The notes under the pieces were generated by a model that worked only from the letters and a program-made list of their open reading frames with translations, searched no databases and was not told the DNA's origin. A stretch of 64,000 nt of DNA from the NCBI GenBank assembly GCA_018667335.1, contig JABIVD010000027.1, positions 178,783-242,782 on the forward strand, written 5' to 3'. Position numbers and translations under genes: made by a program. Shown here piece by piece: positions 48,240 through 58,686 of this stretch. How positions within the stretch are numbered: position 1 is the first letter of the stretch; every line of letters starts with the position of its first letter. This stretch comes from Rhodospirillaceae bacterium (GTDB lineage Bacteria > Pseudomonadota > Alphaproteobacteria > UBA6615).

Positions 48240-49193
48240 ATGATGATCGATCCCAAACACCTGGTTCAGCTGACCGAGATTCTGGAGTGCCAGTCCTTCA
48301 CACTGGCCGCCGAACGCCTGAACACCAGCCAGCCCGCGTTGAGCCGCATGGCCAGCGCGCTGGAGGCGCAGCTGGGCGCGCCGATATTCGCCTCCCGACG
48401 CAAACCCGTAACACCGACCGCGCTGGGGATTGAGCTCTCGAGTTACGGCCGCTCGATCCGCACCGCGACCGAACAGATTTCCGAACTCGCCGAACGGGTC
48501 GCCGCCGGTCAACAGGGCGAGCTGCGGATCGGCGCGCCGCCCTTCCACAGCCAGAGAGTCGCTTCGGGCTTCATCGCGTCCTGGCTCAAGCGCTATCCGG
48601 AAATCCGGATCGTCCTCCAGAACGGATATGCTCCGGCGCTGTTAAGCCAGCTCGTGGAAGGCCAACTCGACCTCATCATGGCGCCGGTGGATGTGATTGA
48701 AGGCATTCCGAACCTGATCGTCGAACGCCTGACGCGCGGAGAGAATGTGATCGTGTGCCGGGCGGGCCATCCGCTGCTCGCGGAAAAACAGATCACCACG
48801 GAGATGCTGTCCCATGCCCGCTGGATCACCCATGCGCGCGACAGCCTGCTCAATCGTGACACCCGCCTCGCGCTCACGGCCGTTGGGGTCGACTACATCG
48901 ACCTGCCCGCGTTCGAGAGTAATTCCGCCGGTGCGATGCATGCGGTGATGGAAAACTCCGACATGCTGACGGTCCTGCCCGACCTGATCGCCGGCAATCT
49001 CGTCGATACCGGTGGATATGCGATTCTGCCGTTCCGGCTCCCGGGGCCTTACCGCCCCTTCGGCTATATCACCCACGAAGCGCGCCAGAACCCGGCGCTC
49101 ATCGCATTCCGCGAGGGACTGGCCGTCGATATCGCCCGGGACTATTTGCGCGCGCAAGAGATCTGCGAGCAGGCATTCGCCAGCACCACCTAG
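48240..49193 (+). CDS. LysR-family transcriptional regulator
   Basis: 317 residues: N-terminal winged helix with LAAERLNTSQPALSRMASALE (recognition helix near 22-42) and a two-lobe effector domain (90-300). It is divergent from the dctPQM-sulfatase operon and is likely its regulator, with the transported compound or a derivative as co-inducer. Two adjacent ATGs (48240 and 48243) could serve as start. Confidence 0.93.
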   Translation: MMIDPKHLVQLTEILECQSFTLAAERLNTSQPALSRMASALEAQLGAPIFASRRKPVTPTALGIELSSYGRSIRTATEQISELAERVAAGQQGELRIGAPPFHSQRVASGFIASWLKRYPEIRIVLQNGYAPALLSQLVEGQLDLIMAPVDVIEGIPNLIVERLTRGENVIVCRAGHPLLAEKQITTEMLSHARWITHARDSLLNRDTRLALTAVGVDYIDLPAFESNSAGAMHAVMENSDMLTVLPDLIAGNLVDTGGYAILPFRLPGPYRPFGYITHEARQNPALIAFREGLAVDIARDYLRAQEICEQAFASTT

Positions 49194-49217
49194 TTTTCGC
49201 CGCCAAGATTTAGCAGC

Positions 49218-50231
49218 CTAATTCTCGATGATCACGTTGCCGAGCTGACCGCCCGACTCCACCCGTTCATGGGCGGCGACCGCTTCGAACAGCGCATAGG
49301 TGCCGTCGATCCGCGGCGCAAGCGCCCCGTCCTCGAGCACCCGGTTCACCCCGTTGTAGATGTCGGCGAACCGGGCCGGCGCCTGGGCATAGACCTCGAC
49401 CATCCGGATCGTGATGTTGTTCATCATCAACGGATAGAAATCGACCGTCGGTTTGGGCTCGGACATCGAGGCGTAGGTGCCGATCACCCCACCATGGTGC
49501 AGCACTTGTGCCGAGAGATTGACGTAGGCGCCGAAGTCCACGTCGACCATGCGATCGAATTTCTGACCGCCGTTGGCATCCAGCAACGCATCGCGCAATT
49601 CGTCGCCGATCCCGAGTTCGCGATAATTCACCGCGGCGGCGGCGCCGTCCTCAAGCGCGACCCTCGCCTTCGCGTCCGAGCTGACCGTCGTGACGATGCG
49701 CGCCGCACCCGCCCATTTCGCGATCTGGATGGCGAGCGACCCCACCGCACCGGCACCGCCCGTCACCAGGATCGTCATCCCGTCGACCGGGCCGTCCGTC
49801 AGTAGCGCGGCATGCGCGGTCATGGCCGGCACGCCGAGCGCCGCGGCCGCGACGAACCCGGTTCGGTCCGGCAACGGGACGGCCTGGGCGGCCCGGATCG
49901 CGACATACTCCGCCGCCGTTCCGATGGCTCCCTGGCCGAGCCCATCGGTGGTCCGGTTGACGTTATAGGTCCAGACACGTTCGCCGACCCGCGCCGGGTC
50001 CACCCCGTTACCCACGGCCTCGATGACACCGGCACCGTCGGAATGGGGGATCGTGCGCGGCGCGGTCATCGGCCAGAGATACCCCGCCCGCGCCTTCACG
50101 TCGGACGGGTTCACGCCGGACGTAGCGACCTTGATCAGGACCTCCCCGTCGGCCGGGGCCGGATCGGGCAGGTCACCGAATTCGAGGACCTCGGCCGCCG
50201 GGCCGTGACGTGTGTAGGAGACGGCCTTCAT
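49218..50231 (-). CDS. Zinc-free MDR oxidoreductase, quinone-reductase-like
   Basis: 337 residues of the QOR/crotonyl branch of the MDR family: MKAVSYTRHGPAAEVLEF start, TSGVNPSDVKARAGYLWP, SDGAGVIEAVG, and nucleotide-binding ILVTGGAGAVGSLAIQIAKW. No zinc ligands are present. These NADPH enzymes reduce quinones or enones. The gene starts 10 bp after the stop of the hydrolase at 50242 on the same strand, so the two form one transcript, perhaps acting on the same carbonyl compound. Confidence 0.91.
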   Translation of the reverse strand: MKAVSYTRHGPAAEVLEFGDLPDPAPADGEVLIKVATSGVNPSDVKARAGYLWPMTAPRTIPHSDGAGVIEAVGNGVDPARVGERVWTYNVNRTTDGLGQGAIGTAAEYVAIRAAQAVPLPDRTGFVAAAALGVPAMTAHAALLTDGPVDGMTILVTGGAGAVGSLAIQIAKWAGAARIVTTVSSDAKARVALEDGAAAAVNYRELGIGDELRDALLDANGGQKFDRMVDVDFGAYVNLSAQVLHHGGVIGTYASMSEPKPTVDFYPLMMNNITIRMVEVYAQAPARFADIYNGVNRVLEDGALAPRIDGTYALFEAVAAHERVESGGQLGNVIIEN

Positions 50232-50241
50232 CGCGCTGCCC

Positions 50242-51453
50242 CTATTTCTCCCACCAGTGGAGGGCATCCTGGCCCACGCCCTGGGTGCCGTTGGGACCGC
50301 CGCCGCCGGTACGCAGATACATCTTTTTGTCGTGACCGGCGCCGTACTTGCCGTCGAGGGCATCGACCAGCCAGTCGTGACACATCATGTGATGGTCATG
50401 GCGCGGCTGCGTCTCTCCGAACATGCGCGCCTGATGGTAAGTGTCCTCATAGACCCAAAGCTCCTTGGGTGCCTTGATCTTGTCGTAGAACTCGTAGACC
50501 AGCTCGACCGGGCTGCGGGAATCATACTCGCCGACGGTCATCAGGACCGGGCACTTGATGTCCGCCTCGCGCCCTTCAACGGTCATCTGGCTGACCCAGC
50601 CATCGAGTTCCTCCTCGCTCGATGCCCCCATCAGGTAGCCGAAGAGCTGTTTGTAGCGCGGCGAGAACGTGTCGAGGATGAAGTACTTGTCGAGAGCGGA
50701 CGTCCACGGGGCCGCCACTGCCTTGATCAGCGGGTGTCCCGAGGCCGCGACCTCGAGGCCCCAATGGGCGCCCATCGACAGCGCATAGACGACGATCTTC
50801 TCCGCATCGACCTCCTCGCGTTCGGCCATGTACTCGGCGATCGCCAGCACCGCGCGTTCGTAATTGTCCGGCGTCAGCTTGATGCCACGCAGGTTCGACA
50901 TGCCCTGACCCGGCCCGTCGATCACCAGCATGTGCATCCCACGCAGGTGCGACTGCATGATGCGCGGATCGGGATAGTTCTCCTTGGTCATGTCGCAGCC
51001 GGGGATGAAGATCACCAACGGCGCGTTTGGCTTGCCCGGCAGCATGTGGAAGTTGCACTGCAGTTCGACCCCCTCGAACGGCACTTCCAGGCGCTCAATC
51101 GGATACGGCGCGTGCTCGATCACCTTCTCGTAGTTGGCGATGCAGCGGCCATGCAGGTAGCGCTTCTCGTCGTTATTCTCGAGCACCGGATGCTGGGCCA
51201 GCGCGAAGGTGGACGAGGCGCGGTGGTAGAGCTCGAACGCTGTCGCGGAATGGCCCGCGGCGTCTTCCTCGGCCGCGACCCGCTCGAGCCGTTGGCCGAT
51301 GCGCCCGAGATGTTTGGAAATCTGGGCGTGGCTCTTCACGCTCTTGGGCAGCGGCCGGCCATCCTCCTCCCAGTGGAAGACCTTGCCGGTCTCCTGCACG
51401 AGGTAATCGAAAATCCATTGCTGACGATCGCGTGCGAGACGGGGTTCGCGCAT
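50242..51453 (-). CDS. Alpha/beta hydrolase, dihydroxypseudooxynicotine-hydrolase-like
   Basis: 403 residues, with a helical N-terminal region (1-118) and core motifs LEVPFEGVELQCNFHMLPG, VIDGPGQGMSNLRG, nucleophile elbow ALSMGAH (Ser226) and VGEYDSRSPVELV. It is the third member of this family in the window; Ser-Met-Gly in the elbow and the short DGPGQG context differ from the copy at 30289. GGAGG precedes ATG 51453. It is paired with a quinone-reductase-like gene. Confidence 0.88.
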   Translation of the reverse strand: MREPRLARDRQQWIFDYLVQETGKVFHWEEDGRPLPKSVKSHAQISKHLGRIGQRLERVAAEEDAAGHSATAFELYHRASSTFALAQHPVLENNDEKRYLHGRCIANYEKVIEHAPYPIERLEVPFEGVELQCNFHMLPGKPNAPLVIFIPGCDMTKENYPDPRIMQSHLRGMHMLVIDGPGQGMSNLRGIKLTPDNYERAVLAIAEYMAEREEVDAEKIVVYALSMGAHWGLEVAASGHPLIKAVAAPWTSALDKYFILDTFSPRYKQLFGYLMGASSEEELDGWVSQMTVEGREADIKCPVLMTVGEYDSRSPVELVYEFYDKIKAPKELWVYEDTYHQARMFGETQPRHDHHMMCHDWLVDALDGKYGAGHDKKMYLRTGGGGPNGTQGVGQDALHWWEK

Positions 51454-51572
51454 GGGTGAGGTCCTCCACAATTAACGTTACAATTCCGGACTTTGTGGAG
51501 ACTCGACGGGAGTCGGCTCAAGCGTCGCGCGCACTGTGGAACTCGCTCGAATGTAAAAGGCAGCAAACGCCT

Positions 51573-53657
51573 TCAGTCTGCCGGCACGTCCAGAAGGCCG
51601 CAAACGCTCTCGAGCAGGTCGTTCCTGCTATATGGTTTACTCAGCACCTTCACCGTGTCCGCGCCTGCCACCTGATCGGCAATGGCTCCGGAATTGTATC
51701 CGCTGGTCAACAGAACCTTGATCGCCGGCTGCAGCCGTCGCGCCTCATCGGCAATCGCGACGCCGTTCATGCCACCCGGTAACACCACGTCGCTGAACAG
51801 CAGGTCGAAGTCCTCTGTCGCCTTTAACGCCGCGAGAGCCTGCGATCCGTTCGCCGCCTCGACGACTTCGAAACCGTGCTTTCGAAGGATTTGTACAGGT
51901 ATCTCCCGCAGGTCGGGATCATCCTCGACGACAAGAATGCGCGCCGAAAGCGGCTCGGTACGCTCGGAGATATGCGATGCCGTTGTCGTCGCCTGCGGAA
52001 TCCCAAGAGAGCGAGGCAGATACAACTCGACGACCGTGCCGCTGCCCACCTCGCTGGAAATGGCCAAATGACCCTTCGACTGTTTGGCAAAGCCGAACAC
52101 CATGCTGAGTCCGAGACCGCTGCCTTCACCCACACCCTTGGTCGTGAAAAAGGGCTCCATCACTCTGTCCAGAATCTCCGGAGCAATACCGTCGCCCGTA
52201 TCGCTGACCGTGACCTTTACATAGTCACCCGGCACCAAACTTCCATGCTGTCCCACCTCGGCCTCGCCGAGCACGGTGTTGCCTGTCGTCACCGTCAGAC
52301 AGCCACCCGCAGACATCGCATCGCGGGCGTTGATCGTCAGATTAAGAATCGCATTCTCCAATTGATGTCCATCGACCATCGCCGGCCAGACGTCGTCGCC
52401 GAGATCCGCCGTGAGTTCCACGGTCTCCCCGATTGCACGCCGCAGCATGTCTTCGAAATTCCGGATCAGGACTCCGATGTCCGTCGTTTTTGGAACCAGG
52501 GTCTGGCGGCGAGAGAACGAGAGCAGACGCTGGGTCAGCGCTGCGCTCCGGTTTACCGCCCGGACAACCTCACCAATATGAATGCGCGCCTGGGCGTTGC
52601 TTCCCTCCTGGCTGAGCAAAATACTTGCCTGCTCCGCATTGCCCAGCATCACGCCGAGAAGATTGTTGAAGTCGTGCGCGACGCCGCCTGTCAACTGGCC
52701 CACGGCCTCCATCTTCTGAGCCTGACGAATCTGCTCCTCGAGTTGCCTGCGCTCGGTGATATCGACATGGGTGCCGACGATGCGGACCGGTTGCCCATCC
52801 TCCCTGGCAAGAAATGCGCGCGTCCAGATCGTTCGCCAGTCACCATCCTTGTGGCGCATTCGGTATTCTGTCTCCAGGGAATCGGCGCGACCGGAGATCC
52901 ACTTCTCGACCATATCGAGGACACGATACTTGTCCGCGGGGTCGACCAGATTACTCCAGCTCTCCCGCTGCGGCGCGATTTCCTCGGGTTCGTAGCCCAA
53001 CATGCGGCACCAGCGAGGGGAGTAGTACATCTCGTCGGTTCTCAGGTTCCAGTCCCACAACCCGTCATTTGCACCCCGCATGGCCAGGGAAAACCGCTCT
53101 TCGCTTTGCTGGAGGCTCTCGACATACGAATCGATCAGAGTTTCCTGCTTCGTGAGTTTCTCGTGCAGCTTCAGTTCGTCCACGACGATATCCGAGAGGT
53201 CCTGGAGGAACGCGGTATCCTCGACGGTGAAGTCCGGATGCGCCTCATAGTCCATCAGGCACACGGAACCGATATTGTGTCCCCCCTCCACCGAAATCGG
53301 CGCCGCCGCGTAGAACCTGAAATACGGCTTCCCCATGACCTGCGGGCTTTCTGAAAAGCGCAGATCGGCGGTCAGGTCCGGGACCAGAAGCGGCTCACTG
53401 CTCATGATCGTGTGGGAACAGAGCGATATCGAACGGGGGGCCTGGTCTGCCTTGATTCCCAAGCGGGCCTTGAACCAGACGCGGTCTTCATCGACCAACG
53501 TCACCCTGACCACCGGCATCTGATAGTGATCGCGGGCAATTCGAACGATGCGGTCAAACCGCTCATCCGCCGGGGTATCCAGAATCTTCAGGCTGCGAAG
53601 AGCATTCAGGCGTTCTGATTCGTTGCCGGGGACCGGATAATCTGCACGCTGGGCCAT
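51573..53657 (-). CDS. Hybrid histidine kinase: GAF-PAS-HisKA-HATPase-REC
   Basis: 694 residues, soluble. GAF domain (20-165, SISLCSHTIM and GSVCLMDYEAH), PAS/PAC (185-305, MRGANDGLWDWNLRTDEM), HisKA-type GGVAHDFNNLLG with His328, N box NLTINARDAM, DTGDGIAPE, GEGSGLGLSMV, and a C-terminal REC domain (about 575-690) with the aspartate in LLFSDVVLPGGMNG. This order is common in alphaproteobacterial light- or redox-sensing kinases; no conserved LOV cysteine is evident in the PAS. ATG 53657 follows AGGTGAG. No cognate regulator is adjacent. Confidence 0.93.
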   Translation of the reverse strand: MAQRADYPVPGNESERLNALRSLKILDTPADERFDRIVRIARDHYQMPVVRVTLVDEDRVWFKARLGIKADQAPRSISLCSHTIMSSEPLLVPDLTADLRFSESPQVMGKPYFRFYAAAPISVEGGHNIGSVCLMDYEAHPDFTVEDTAFLQDLSDIVVDELKLHEKLTKQETLIDSYVESLQQSEERFSLAMRGANDGLWDWNLRTDEMYYSPRWCRMLGYEPEEIAPQRESWSNLVDPADKYRVLDMVEKWISGRADSLETEYRMRHKDGDWRTIWTRAFLAREDGQPVRIVGTHVDITERRQLEEQIRQAQKMEAVGQLTGGVAHDFNNLLGVMLGNAEQASILLSQEGSNAQARIHIGEVVRAVNRSAALTQRLLSFSRRQTLVPKTTDIGVLIRNFEDMLRRAIGETVELTADLGDDVWPAMVDGHQLENAILNLTINARDAMSAGGCLTVTTGNTVLGEAEVGQHGSLVPGDYVKVTVSDTGDGIAPEILDRVMEPFFTTKGVGEGSGLGLSMVFGFAKQSKGHLAISSEVGSGTVVELYLPRSLGIPQATTTASHISERTEPLSARILVVEDDPDLREIPVQILRKHGFEVVEAANGSQALAALKATEDFDLLFSDVVLPGGMNGVAIADEARRLQPAIKVLLTSGYNSGAIADQVAGADTVKVLSKPYSRNDLLESVCGLLDVPAD

Positions 53658-54031
53658 AAAACTCACCTGATATCGCGTGTGGGGAAATCGGTCCCTGCAG
53701 AGGTCAACGATCGGTCCCCTGGACTAGAATTATTCGGTGACCGTACCGCCCAAGCATTCTGAAATGCCGAAACATCAGGTTTAGAGGCGAACAGATAACG
53801 AAAAAATAGGGGCTTTGCTACCCCGCCGCCATGGTGAACACGATCTTTGAAGCGAATGGGAGCAGCGGCGCGCGGCCCCGGCCCAGGAGTTCGCTTCGAC
53901 CGGCAGGAGTCGACTCAAGCGCGGATACGCTACCAATAACGCCAGATCGGCATGGCAACAGACCGACGGGGGAACATCCGTGTGTCGCCGTGCACGAAAC
54001 ACACGACGTCTGATTTATGGGAGATCGTCCG
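53658..54031. other. Gene-free divergent region between kinase and aquaporin genes
   Basis: 374 bp holding both divergent promoters. A 60-codon open frame (53831-54013) has no family resemblance or ribosome binding site. A GGAGTCGACTCAAGCG string near 53900 resembles one near 51510, but too weakly to call a repeat. Confidence 0.4.
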
Positions 54032-54736
54032 ATGCCAATGTCCAAACGCCTGGGTGCAGAGTTCCTCGGAACATTCTGGCTTGTCTTCGGAGGCGCCGGA
54101 TCGGCGGTCTTCGCCGCCGCATTCCCCGAACTCGGTATCGGGTTCGTGGGTGTGTCGCTGGCCTTCGGCCTGTCGGTCCTCACCATGGTCTACGCCGTCG
54201 GACATATTTCGGGTGGGCACTTCAACCCGGCCGTGACCCTGGGCCTGTGGGCCGGGGGCCGTTTCGATACCAAGGACATCATCCCCTATTGGGTGGTGCA
54301 GGTCCTTGGGGCGATCGCCGCCGCCGCTGTCCTGTTCTACATCGCATCGGGCGCCGCGGGTTTCTCGGTCGCGGATGGCTTTGCGGCAAACGGCTACGGC
54401 GATCATTCGCCGGGCGGGTACTCCATGGCCGCCGCCTTGCTCGCGGAGATCGTGCTCACGTTCTTCTTCCTGATCATCATCCTGGGCGCCACGGACAAGC
54501 TGGCGCCGGCAGGCTTCGCACCCCTGGCCATCGGGCTGTCCCTGACGCTCATTCATCTGATCTCGATCCCGATCACGAACACGTCCGTTAATCCGGCACG
54601 TTCGACGGGCCAGGCCTTGTTCGTGGGTGACTGGGCCACGGCCCAGCTCTGGATGTTCTGGGTGGCGCCGCTGGTCGGTGCGCTAATCGCCGGGGCCGTC
54701 TATCGCTGGCTCGGCGCGGGTAAGTCCGAGGCGTAA
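54032..54736 (+). CDS. aqpZ: Aquaporin Z-type water channel
   Basis: 234 residues, six membrane helices and two half-helices with NPA motifs ([11 protein letters not shown] and [11 protein letters not shown], with the selectivity-filter arginine). [14 protein letters not shown] begins helix 1. The AqpZ-type residues suggest water rather than glycerol transport. ATG 54032 has GGGAGA seven bases upstream. It stands before a SulP transporter gene. Confidence 0.95.
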   Translation: MPMSKRLGAEFLGTFWLVFGGAGSAVFAAAFPELGIGFVGVSLAFGLSVLTMVYAVGHISGGHFNPAVTLGLWAGGRFDTKDIIPYWVVQVLGAIAAAAVLFYIASGAAGFSVADGFAANGYGDHSPGGYSMAAALLAEIVLTFFFLIIILGATDKLAPAGFAPLAIGLSLTLIHLISIPITNTSVNPARSTGQALFVGDWATAQLWMFWVAPLVGALIAGAVYRWLGAGKSEA

Positions 54737-54800
54737 AGCCGGGGAAGCACGCGGCCCCTCCAGCGGCGCGTGCCCCGGGCATTCTGCCCGTTTGACGGAC

Positions 54801-54821
54801 TTATGTTGCATTGCAGCATAA
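54801..54821. promoter_or_regulatory. Imperfect dyad upstream of the SulP gene
   Basis: TTATGTTGC and GCAGCATAA (8 of 9 paired) surround ATT in a 233-bp gap. Candidate operator for the SulP-Usp transcript; no known consensus fits. Confidence 0.35.
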
Positions 54822-54969
54822 TCGCGCCTATGTACGGTCAACACCGCCTGCGCCGGGTTTCGCCTCGGCCATCGGCGCACCCATAACAGGTCTTCGCACC
54901 TCAAAACCCCAACGCTGCGCGCGCCGGTCCTACCGACCGCCGGGCAACAGCGCGTGATTCGGACGCTTC

Positions 54970-56454
54970 ATGATCTCATTCTCTGCGTATCGCGAACAAT
55001 GGTTCGGCAACATACGTCCCGATGTTCTGGCCGGACTGGTCGTCGCACTGGCGCTCATCCCCGAGGCGATCGCCTTCTCGATCATCGCCGGGGTCGACCC
55101 GAAGGTCGGGCTGTATGCGTCGTTCTCCATCGCGGTGATTTGCGCCTTCACCGGTGGCCGACCTGGAATGATCTCTGCTGCCACCGCAGCAACGGCCGTC
55201 CTGATGGTGACGCTGGTCAAGGAATACGGGCTGCAGTATTTGCTCGCGACCACGGTGCTGGCCGGTTTGATCCAGATCGCCGCTGGCATGCTCAAGCTCG
55301 GCTACGTCATGCGGTTCGTCTCGCGTTCGGTCATGACCGGCTTCGTGAACGCGCTGGCAATCCTGATCTTCATGGCTCAGCTGCCGGAACTGCTCGGCGT
55401 GCCCTGGCTGACCTATGTGATGGTCGTCGCCGGGCTGGCGATCATCTACCTGTTTCCCTACGTCACGAAGGCCGTCCCCTCGCCGCTGATCTGCATCTTC
55501 GCGCTGACGGCACTCACCATGACGTTCGGCTTCGACGTGCGCACCGTCGGCGATATGGGCGAGCTGCCCTCGACCCTGCCGATATTCCTGCTCCCGGATA
55601 TCCCACTGAATTGGGAGACCCTGCGGATCATCTTCCCGGTCGCCGCCGCCGTGGCCGCCGTGGGACTGCTCGAATCCCTGATGACCGCGTCGATCGTCGA
55701 CGATCTGACCGACCAGCCCAGCGACAAGAACCAGGAATGCATCGGCCAGGGCCTCGCGAACACCGCGACCGGCTTCATCGGCGGCATGGCCGGTTGCGCG
55801 ATGATCGGCCAGTCGATGATCAACGTGAAGTCCGGCGGCCGCGGTCGCCTGTCCACCTTCACCGCCGGCGCGGTGCTGCTATTCCTGATCGTGGTGCTTG
55901 GCGACTGGGTGAAGCAGATCCCCATGGCCGCCCTCGTGGCCATCATGATCATGGTCTCGGTCGGCACGTTCAGCTGGTCGTCCATCAAGGCCCTGCGGAC
56001 CCATCCGCGCAGCTCCTCGATCGTGATGCTGGCCACCGTCGCCAGCGTCGTCTTCACTCACAACCTCGCCATCGGCGTGCTGGTCGGCGTGCTGCTGTCG
56101 GGTATCTTCTTCACCTGGAAGATATCGCAGATCTTCCGTGTGACATCGACCATCTCGGACGACGGCAAGGCGCGCACCTATGTCGTCGAGGGGCAAGTCT
56201 TCTTCGCGTCCGCCGGCGCCTTCAATGAAGCGTTCGATTTCCGCGAGGCGCTGGAACAGGTGGTCATCGACGTCAGCGGGGCGCATATCTGGGACATCTC
56301 CAGCGTGGCGGCCCTGGACATGATCGTCCTCAAGTTCCGCCGCGAGGGTGCCGACGTCGAGATCATCGGCCTCAATCAGGCCAGCGAGACCATCGTCGAC
56401 AAGCTGGCCATTCACGACCGGCCCGGCGCGCTACAGCAGTTGATGGGACATTAG
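54970..56454 (+). CDS. SulP/SLC26 anion transporter with STAS domain
   Basis: 494 residues: 10-14 membrane segments with the SulP signature near the N-terminus ([26 protein letters not shown]) and a C-terminal cytosolic STAS domain (about 395-490, [20 protein letters not shown]). Members move sulfate, bicarbonate or other anions with Na+ or H+. The stop is one base before the ATG of the universal stress gene, so the two are co-expressed; Usp and SulP fusions or pairs are recurrent in bacteria. Confidence 0.94.
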   Translation: MISFSAYREQWFGNIRPDVLAGLVVALALIPEAIAFSIIAGVDPKVGLYASFSIAVICAFTGGRPGMISAATAATAVLMVTLVKEYGLQYLLATTVLAGLIQIAAGMLKLGYVMRFVSRSVMTGFVNALAILIFMAQLPELLGVPWLTYVMVVAGLAIIYLFPYVTKAVPSPLICIFALTALTMTFGFDVRTVGDMGELPSTLPIFLLPDIPLNWETLRIIFPVAAAVAAVGLLESLMTASIVDDLTDQPSDKNQECIGQGLANTATGFIGGMAGCAMIGQSMINVKSGGRGRLSTFTAGAVLLFLIVVLGDWVKQIPMAALVAIMIMVSVGTFSWSSIKALRTHPRSSSIVMLATVASVVFTHNLAIGVLVGVLLSGIFFTWKISQIFRVTSTISDDGKARTYVVEGQVFFASAGAFNEAFDFREALEQVVIDVSGAHIWDISSVAALDMIVLKFRREGADVEIIGLNQASETIVDKLAIHDRPGALQQLMGH

Positions 56455-56455
56455 G

Positions 56456-57319
56456 ATGTCAGACATGGAAAAGCTCATCGCCTTCGTCGACGGATCGGTC
56501 TACTCGCAAAGTGTTTGCGATCACGCAGCCTGGGTCGCGGGCCGGACGGGAGCCGCGGTGGAACTCCACCATGTCCTCGGTCGCCGCGAGGGCGGCAGCG
56601 AACGCGCCAATCTGAGCGGCAACATCACGCTCGGCGCGCGCACGGCCTTGCTGGAAGAGCTCACCGATCTGGATGCACAGCGGGCCAAACTCTCACAGAA
56701 GCTCGGCCGCGCCATCCTCGACGACGCCCAGGCGCGCCTGGAGGAAGACGGGGTCAAGGATGTTTCGGTGCGACTTCGCTCCGGAGACATCATCGACACG
56801 GTGCACGAGGCGGAGACCGACGCCGGCCTGATCGTCATCGGCAAGCGCGGGGAAGCGGCCGACTTCGCGAAACTGCATCTCGGATCCAACCTCGAACGCG
56901 TCGTGCGGTCCAGCAGCAAGCCGGTGATGGTCGCAGCCCGGGCCTTCAACCCCATCTCACGCTTCATGATCGCGTTCGACGGCGGCACCAGCTGCATGAA
57001 GGCGGTCGACCATGTGGCGCACAGTCCTCTGTTTGCAGGGCTCGCCTGCCGGTTGTTGATGGTGGGCGCGGAGAACGCAGAAAACCTCAAGGCGCTCGAA
57101 GATGCGCGCGCGATGCTGGATGCCAGCAGCTTCGCCGTCGATGCCGACATCATCAGCGGGCAGCCCGAGACCGTGATCTCGGAAGCCGTAGAGCGGGAGG
57201 GTATCGATCTATTGGTGATGGGCGCCTATGGGCACTCGCGCATCCGCAACCTGATCATCGGCTCGACCACGACCGAGATGGTCCGCAGCTGCAAGATACC
57301 GGTGATCCTGTATCGCTAG
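56456..57319 (+). CDS. Tandem universal stress protein
   Basis: 287 residues with two Usp folds. The second has a complete ATP site pattern, GAYGHSRIRNLIIGSTTTEM near 260-279; the first has the related GKRGEAADFAKLHLGSN. Tandem-type Usps bind ATP and modulate partners under stress. Co-transcribed with the SulP gene (1-bp gap), it may regulate the transporter's STAS domain, which is inference. Its 3' end is the parent sequence of two decayed fragments at 58687 and 61104. Confidence 0.93.
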   Translation: MSDMEKLIAFVDGSVYSQSVCDHAAWVAGRTGAAVELHHVLGRREGGSERANLSGNITLGARTALLEELTDLDAQRAKLSQKLGRAILDDAQARLEEDGVKDVSVRLRSGDIIDTVHEAETDAGLIVIGKRGEAADFAKLHLGSNLERVVRSSSKPVMVAARAFNPISRFMIAFDGGTSCMKAVDHVAHSPLFAGLACRLLMVGAENAENLKALEDARAMLDASSFAVDADIISGQPETVISEAVEREGIDLLVMGAYGHSRIRNLIIGSTTTEMVRSCKIPVILYR

Positions 57320-57567
57320 GGCACGCGTCGGCCAGATTTCAAGCATAACTATTTGTTATCAATAGAATTTCTCAGATGACTTCCGATCGCAACAAGCTTA
57401 TCTGCCGTTACTATTTTTGTGCCCAGAAAATCTGAAAACCACAACATTCCCTCCCATATATGGTAGGCAGCGTTTCCGGCGCGCTGATTTTCAATCGCAT
57501 TTGAAAACCAACATGCTTGCCGCCGGGGCATCCTCTGGCCGGAGCGTAATCAGGTCCGGACGCCGGG

Positions 57568-58686
57568 GTGAGAAGAGCCCGGAAACGGTCGCGCGCCGAC
57601 GCAGCCATCGGCATTCTGCCCGGGCGCAACATTTGGAGCGAAGGCATAGAATCACGATCCGAGATCCGGGGCCCCGACCAGCGGGCCGGATACGAAAATT
57701 TGCGCCGCGCAGCCGCGCAATACAGGACGCCGTCTTTCACGCGGAGTCTGAGCCAGATTATCTCGTCCTTCGGCGGTTTTTTCGCGGCCTGTGCCGCGAT
57801 GTATGCGCTTTGGGACGTGTCCTACGCGATCACCCTCGCGCTGTCGCCGCTGGCCGGCGGCTTTCTGGTGCGCGTGTTCATTATTCAGCATGATTGCGGG
57901 CACCGCGCGTTCTTCCGCTCGGCCCGTGCCAACAACATCCTCGGTTTCGTCTGCAGCCTCCTGACGCTTACGCCGTATACGGCCTGGCGTCGGCAGCATG
58001 CTGCGCACCACGGCATCTGGAATGATCTCGACCGCCGGCAGAGCGGTGTCGATCTCTATGCCAACTGCCTGACAGTGGCCGAGTATCATGCGCTGAACGG
58101 TCGGCAGCGTTTCTGGCACCGCTTCACCCGGCACCCGTTGTTTGCAAACCTGATACTGCCACCCTTCGTGTTCCTGTTGTTTTACCGATTCCCCATCGAC
58201 ATGCCCAAATCATGGCGCGTTGAACGCCGCCTGGTGCACCTCACGAGCCTCATCATCTTCGCCGGATTGGCAAGCCTGGGGCTGCTCCTGGGCTATGCGC
58301 ATGTGGCTGTCGTGCAATTTTCGGCGATGGCGTTCACGGCGATCATCGGTGTCTGGCTGTTCTCGGTGCAGCACCGGGGGGAGCAGACGGAATGGAGCCG
58401 TCACGACACATGGGATGCGACCAGGGCCGCGCTGCAAAGCTCCAACTTCCTTCGGCTGCCGCGAATTCTTCAGTGGTTCACCGGCAATATCGGGTTTCAT
58501 CACGTCCACCACCTGAACAGCCAGATTCCGAACTACCGGCTTCAGGAGTGTCACGAGGCAATCGCGGAACTGCACAACGTGCGGCCGATGTCACTGCGCG
58601 AAGGCTTCACCGCCATGCGGATGACACTCTGGGACGAGGACCGCGGCCGCATGGTGACATTCCAAGACGCGACCGTTGGTCGCTAA
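57568..58686 (+). CDS. Membrane fatty acid desaturase
   Basis: 372 residues with the three histidine boxes of the integral membrane desaturases: HDCGH (near 108-112), HAAHH (near 144-148) and HHVHH (near 310-314), and about four membrane helices. It inserts a double bond into acyl lipids using a di-iron centre and an electron donor. The N-terminal about 45 residues are basic and not typical; the GTG at 57568 is the only clear in-frame start, though a TTG at 57699 is possible. The stop codon touches the usp fragment that follows. Confidence 0.88.
   Translation: MRRARKRSRADAAIGILPGRNIWSEGIESRSEIRGPDQRAGYENLRRAAAQYRTPSFTRSLSQIISSFGGFFAACAAMYALWDVSYAITLALSPLAGGFLVRVFIIQHDCGHRAFFRSARANNILGFVCSLLTLTPYTAWRRQHAAHHGIWNDLDRRQSGVDLYANCLTVAEYHALNGRQRFWHRFTRHPLFANLILPPFVFLLFYRFPIDMPKSWRVERRLVHLTSLIIFAGLASLGLLLGYAHVAVVQFSAMAFTAIIGVWLFSVQHRGEQTEWSRHDTWDATRAALQSSNFLRLPRILQWFTGNIGFHHVHHLNSQIPNYRLQECHEAIAELHNVRPMSLREGFTAMRMTLWDEDRGRMVTFQDATVGR

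Noticed and set aside
51495..53920. Similar GGAGTCG(G/A)CTCAAGCG strings near 51510 and 53900
   Set aside because: About 16 bases with mismatches and no shared flanks; too short to call a repeat.
53831..54013. 60-codon frame upstream of aqpZ
   Set aside because: No ribosome binding site, no recognisable sequence and atypical composition; treated as noncoding.
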